Below the pieces are notes generated by a model that saw only the letters and a list, made by a program, of their open reading frames with translations, was not told the DNA's origin and searched no databases. A DNA stretch of 16,070 bases from contig JAIBHM010000019.1 in the NCBI GenBank assembly GCA_020028535.1, positions 1 to 16,070 on the forward strand. The letters run 5' to 3'. A program made the translations under genes and the position numbers. This document shows positions 15,239 to 16,070 of this stretch, in pieces; position 1 is the first letter of the stretch, and each line of letters opens with the position of its first letter. Source of the DNA: Armatimonadota bacterium (lineage in GTDB: Bacteria; Sysuimicrobiota; Sysuimicrobiia; Sysuimicrobiales; Kaftiobacteriaceae).

Positions 15239-16070
15239 TTACACCCGGACCTCTTGATCCCGGTATTGCAGCTGGTACAACTTGGTGTAAATACCGCCCC
15301 GGGCCAGCAGCTCGCGGTGCCCGCCCTCCTCAACGATCCGTCCCTTGTGCATCACCAGGATACGATCGACATTCTGAATGGTGGACAGGCGATGGGCGAT
15401 GATAATCGAGGTGCGGCCGCGCAGAACGCGCGCCACAGCATCCTGGATCAGGATCTCCGTCTCCGTGTCTACGCTGCTCGTGGCCTCATCGAGGACCAGC
15501 AGAATCTCCGGGTTGTGGGCGAGCGCGCGGGCAAACGCGATGAGCTGCCGCTGGCCGGCAGACAGTGTGGCGCCCCGCTCGACCACCTCTGTCTGGTAGC
15601 CGTCCGGAAGCCGCTCGATGAAACGCTGCGCGTTGACAAACTCTGCCGCCCGGCGGATCTGCTCGTCGCTAATATCCAGATCCCCCAGACGGATATTCGA
15701 CGCCACCGTACCGGAGAACAGGAAGACATCCTGGAGCACGAGCCCGACGTGCCGGCGAAGCTCGCGCTGCCCCAGGCGCCTCACGTCGACGTCGTCAACC
15801 AGGACCTGGCCGCGCTGGGGATCGTGGAACCGGGTGATGAGGTTGATGATCGAGGTCTTGCCGGCCTCGGGTTCGCCGTCGGCCGCTCCCGGGTCGTCGT
15901 CGTAAGCGAACCAGACGTCCCGGAACTCTACCTCGCCGCGGACACGATCGAGGATCACGGGATCAGGCGGATCCTCGACCGTGACGGGCTCGTCCAGCAC
16001 GCGGAAGATGCGCTCTGAGCTGGCCATCGCGCCCTGGAGGATGTTGTACTTCTCCGCGAGATCTTGAATC
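15239..16070 (-). CDS. ABC exporter, ATPase domain, with damaged Walker A region (5' end outside window)
   Basis: The C-terminal part of a fused membrane-ATPase (MsbA/LmrA-type) exporter; the frame stays open to the window edge (residues IQDLAEKYNILQGA precede ATG 16027), so the true start lies beyond. Visible: the linker MASSERIFRVLDEP, GEVEFRDVWFAYDDD, Q loop VLQDVFLFSGT, signature LSAGQRQLIAFARAL, Walker B ILLVLDEATSSVD, and switch His in IIAHRLSTI. Between FRDVWFAYDDDPGAADGEPE and AGKTSIINLITRFHDPQRG the expected strand (LRDVSF..PGE..ALVGxTG) is missing, about 20-25 residues lost in frame around 15866. The remnant GEPEAGKT still spells GxxxxGKT, but the P-loop strand is gone. The protein may be inactive, act as a degenerate partner, or the gap may be an assembly artefact. 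Substrate unknown. Confidence 0.85.
   Translation of the reverse strand, partial: IQDLAEKYNILQGAMASSERIFRVLDEPVTVEDPPDPVILDRVRGEVEFRDVWFAYDDDPGAADGEPEAGKTSIINLITRFHDPQRGQVLVDDVDVRRLGQRELRRHVGLVLQDVFLFSGTVASNIRLGDLDISDEQIRRAAEFVNAQRFIERLPDGYQTEVVERGATLSAGQRQLIAFARALAHNPEILLVLDEATSSVDTETEILIQDAVARVLRGRTSIIIAHRLSTIQNVDRILVMHKGRIVEEGGHRELLARGGIYTKLYQLQYRDQEVRV

Overview
The window is chromosomal DNA from a GC-rich bacterium. The most informative marker is the + strand run mfd, parvulin-type prolyl isomerase, S4-domain protein (RqcP-like), FtsB/DivIC-like divisome protein and single-S1-domain protein. This echoes the mfd to divIC to yabR neighbourhood of Firmicutes and related Terrabacteria, but here enolase sits inside it. 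I cannot name the phylum from sequence alone; a candidate or poorly sampled Terrabacterial lineage is a reasonable guess. There is no sign of phage, insertion sequence or CRISPR, and every recognisable protein is a housekeeping or regulatory type.

Layout. (1) 35-514 (+) is a secreted DUF192 protein, overlapping tail to tail with 493-1689 (-), an isoaspartyl-methyltransferase-like protein with an extra C-terminal domain. (2) 1793-3993 (+) is a two-gene phospho-relay: a soluble double-GAF HisKA_2-type sensor kinase and an ANTAR response regulator, overlapping by 4 bases. (3) 3994-4274 is a gene-less stretch holding a strong sigma-70-like promoter followed at once by a 118-base, highly self-complementary element (4082-4199), a candidate structured RNA or leader. 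(4) 4275-7904 (+) is a tight set: glutamine-dependent NAD+ synthetase, a 63-residue orphan, a four-helix membrane protein and an MFS transporter. (5) 7954-14878 (+) is mfd, the prolyl isomerase, rqcP-like, eno, ftsB-like and the S1 gene, with new promoters before mfd, the isomerase and the S1 gene. (6) 14893-16070 (-) is a small coiled-coil protein following the end of an ABC exporter gene that runs off the window.

How the parts fit. The kinase-regulator pair should act on RNA, because ANTAR outputs bind RNA and work by antitermination. The structured element lies directly 3' of the ANTAR gene and 5' of the NAD synthetase operon, so an RNA-level link is worth testing. Several genes (methyltransferase, kinase, nadE, mfd) have a -10 box only 11-15 bases before the start codon, which predicts leaderless or near-leaderless mRNAs; others (DUF192, isomerase, S1) keep Shine-Dalgarno sequences.

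Most notable: the structured element at 4082-4199; the ABC transporter, whose Walker A region has lost about 20-25 residues in frame; a perfect 10-bp hairpin that puts a possible start codon in its loop at 6208-6236; and the near-leaderless promoter pattern.
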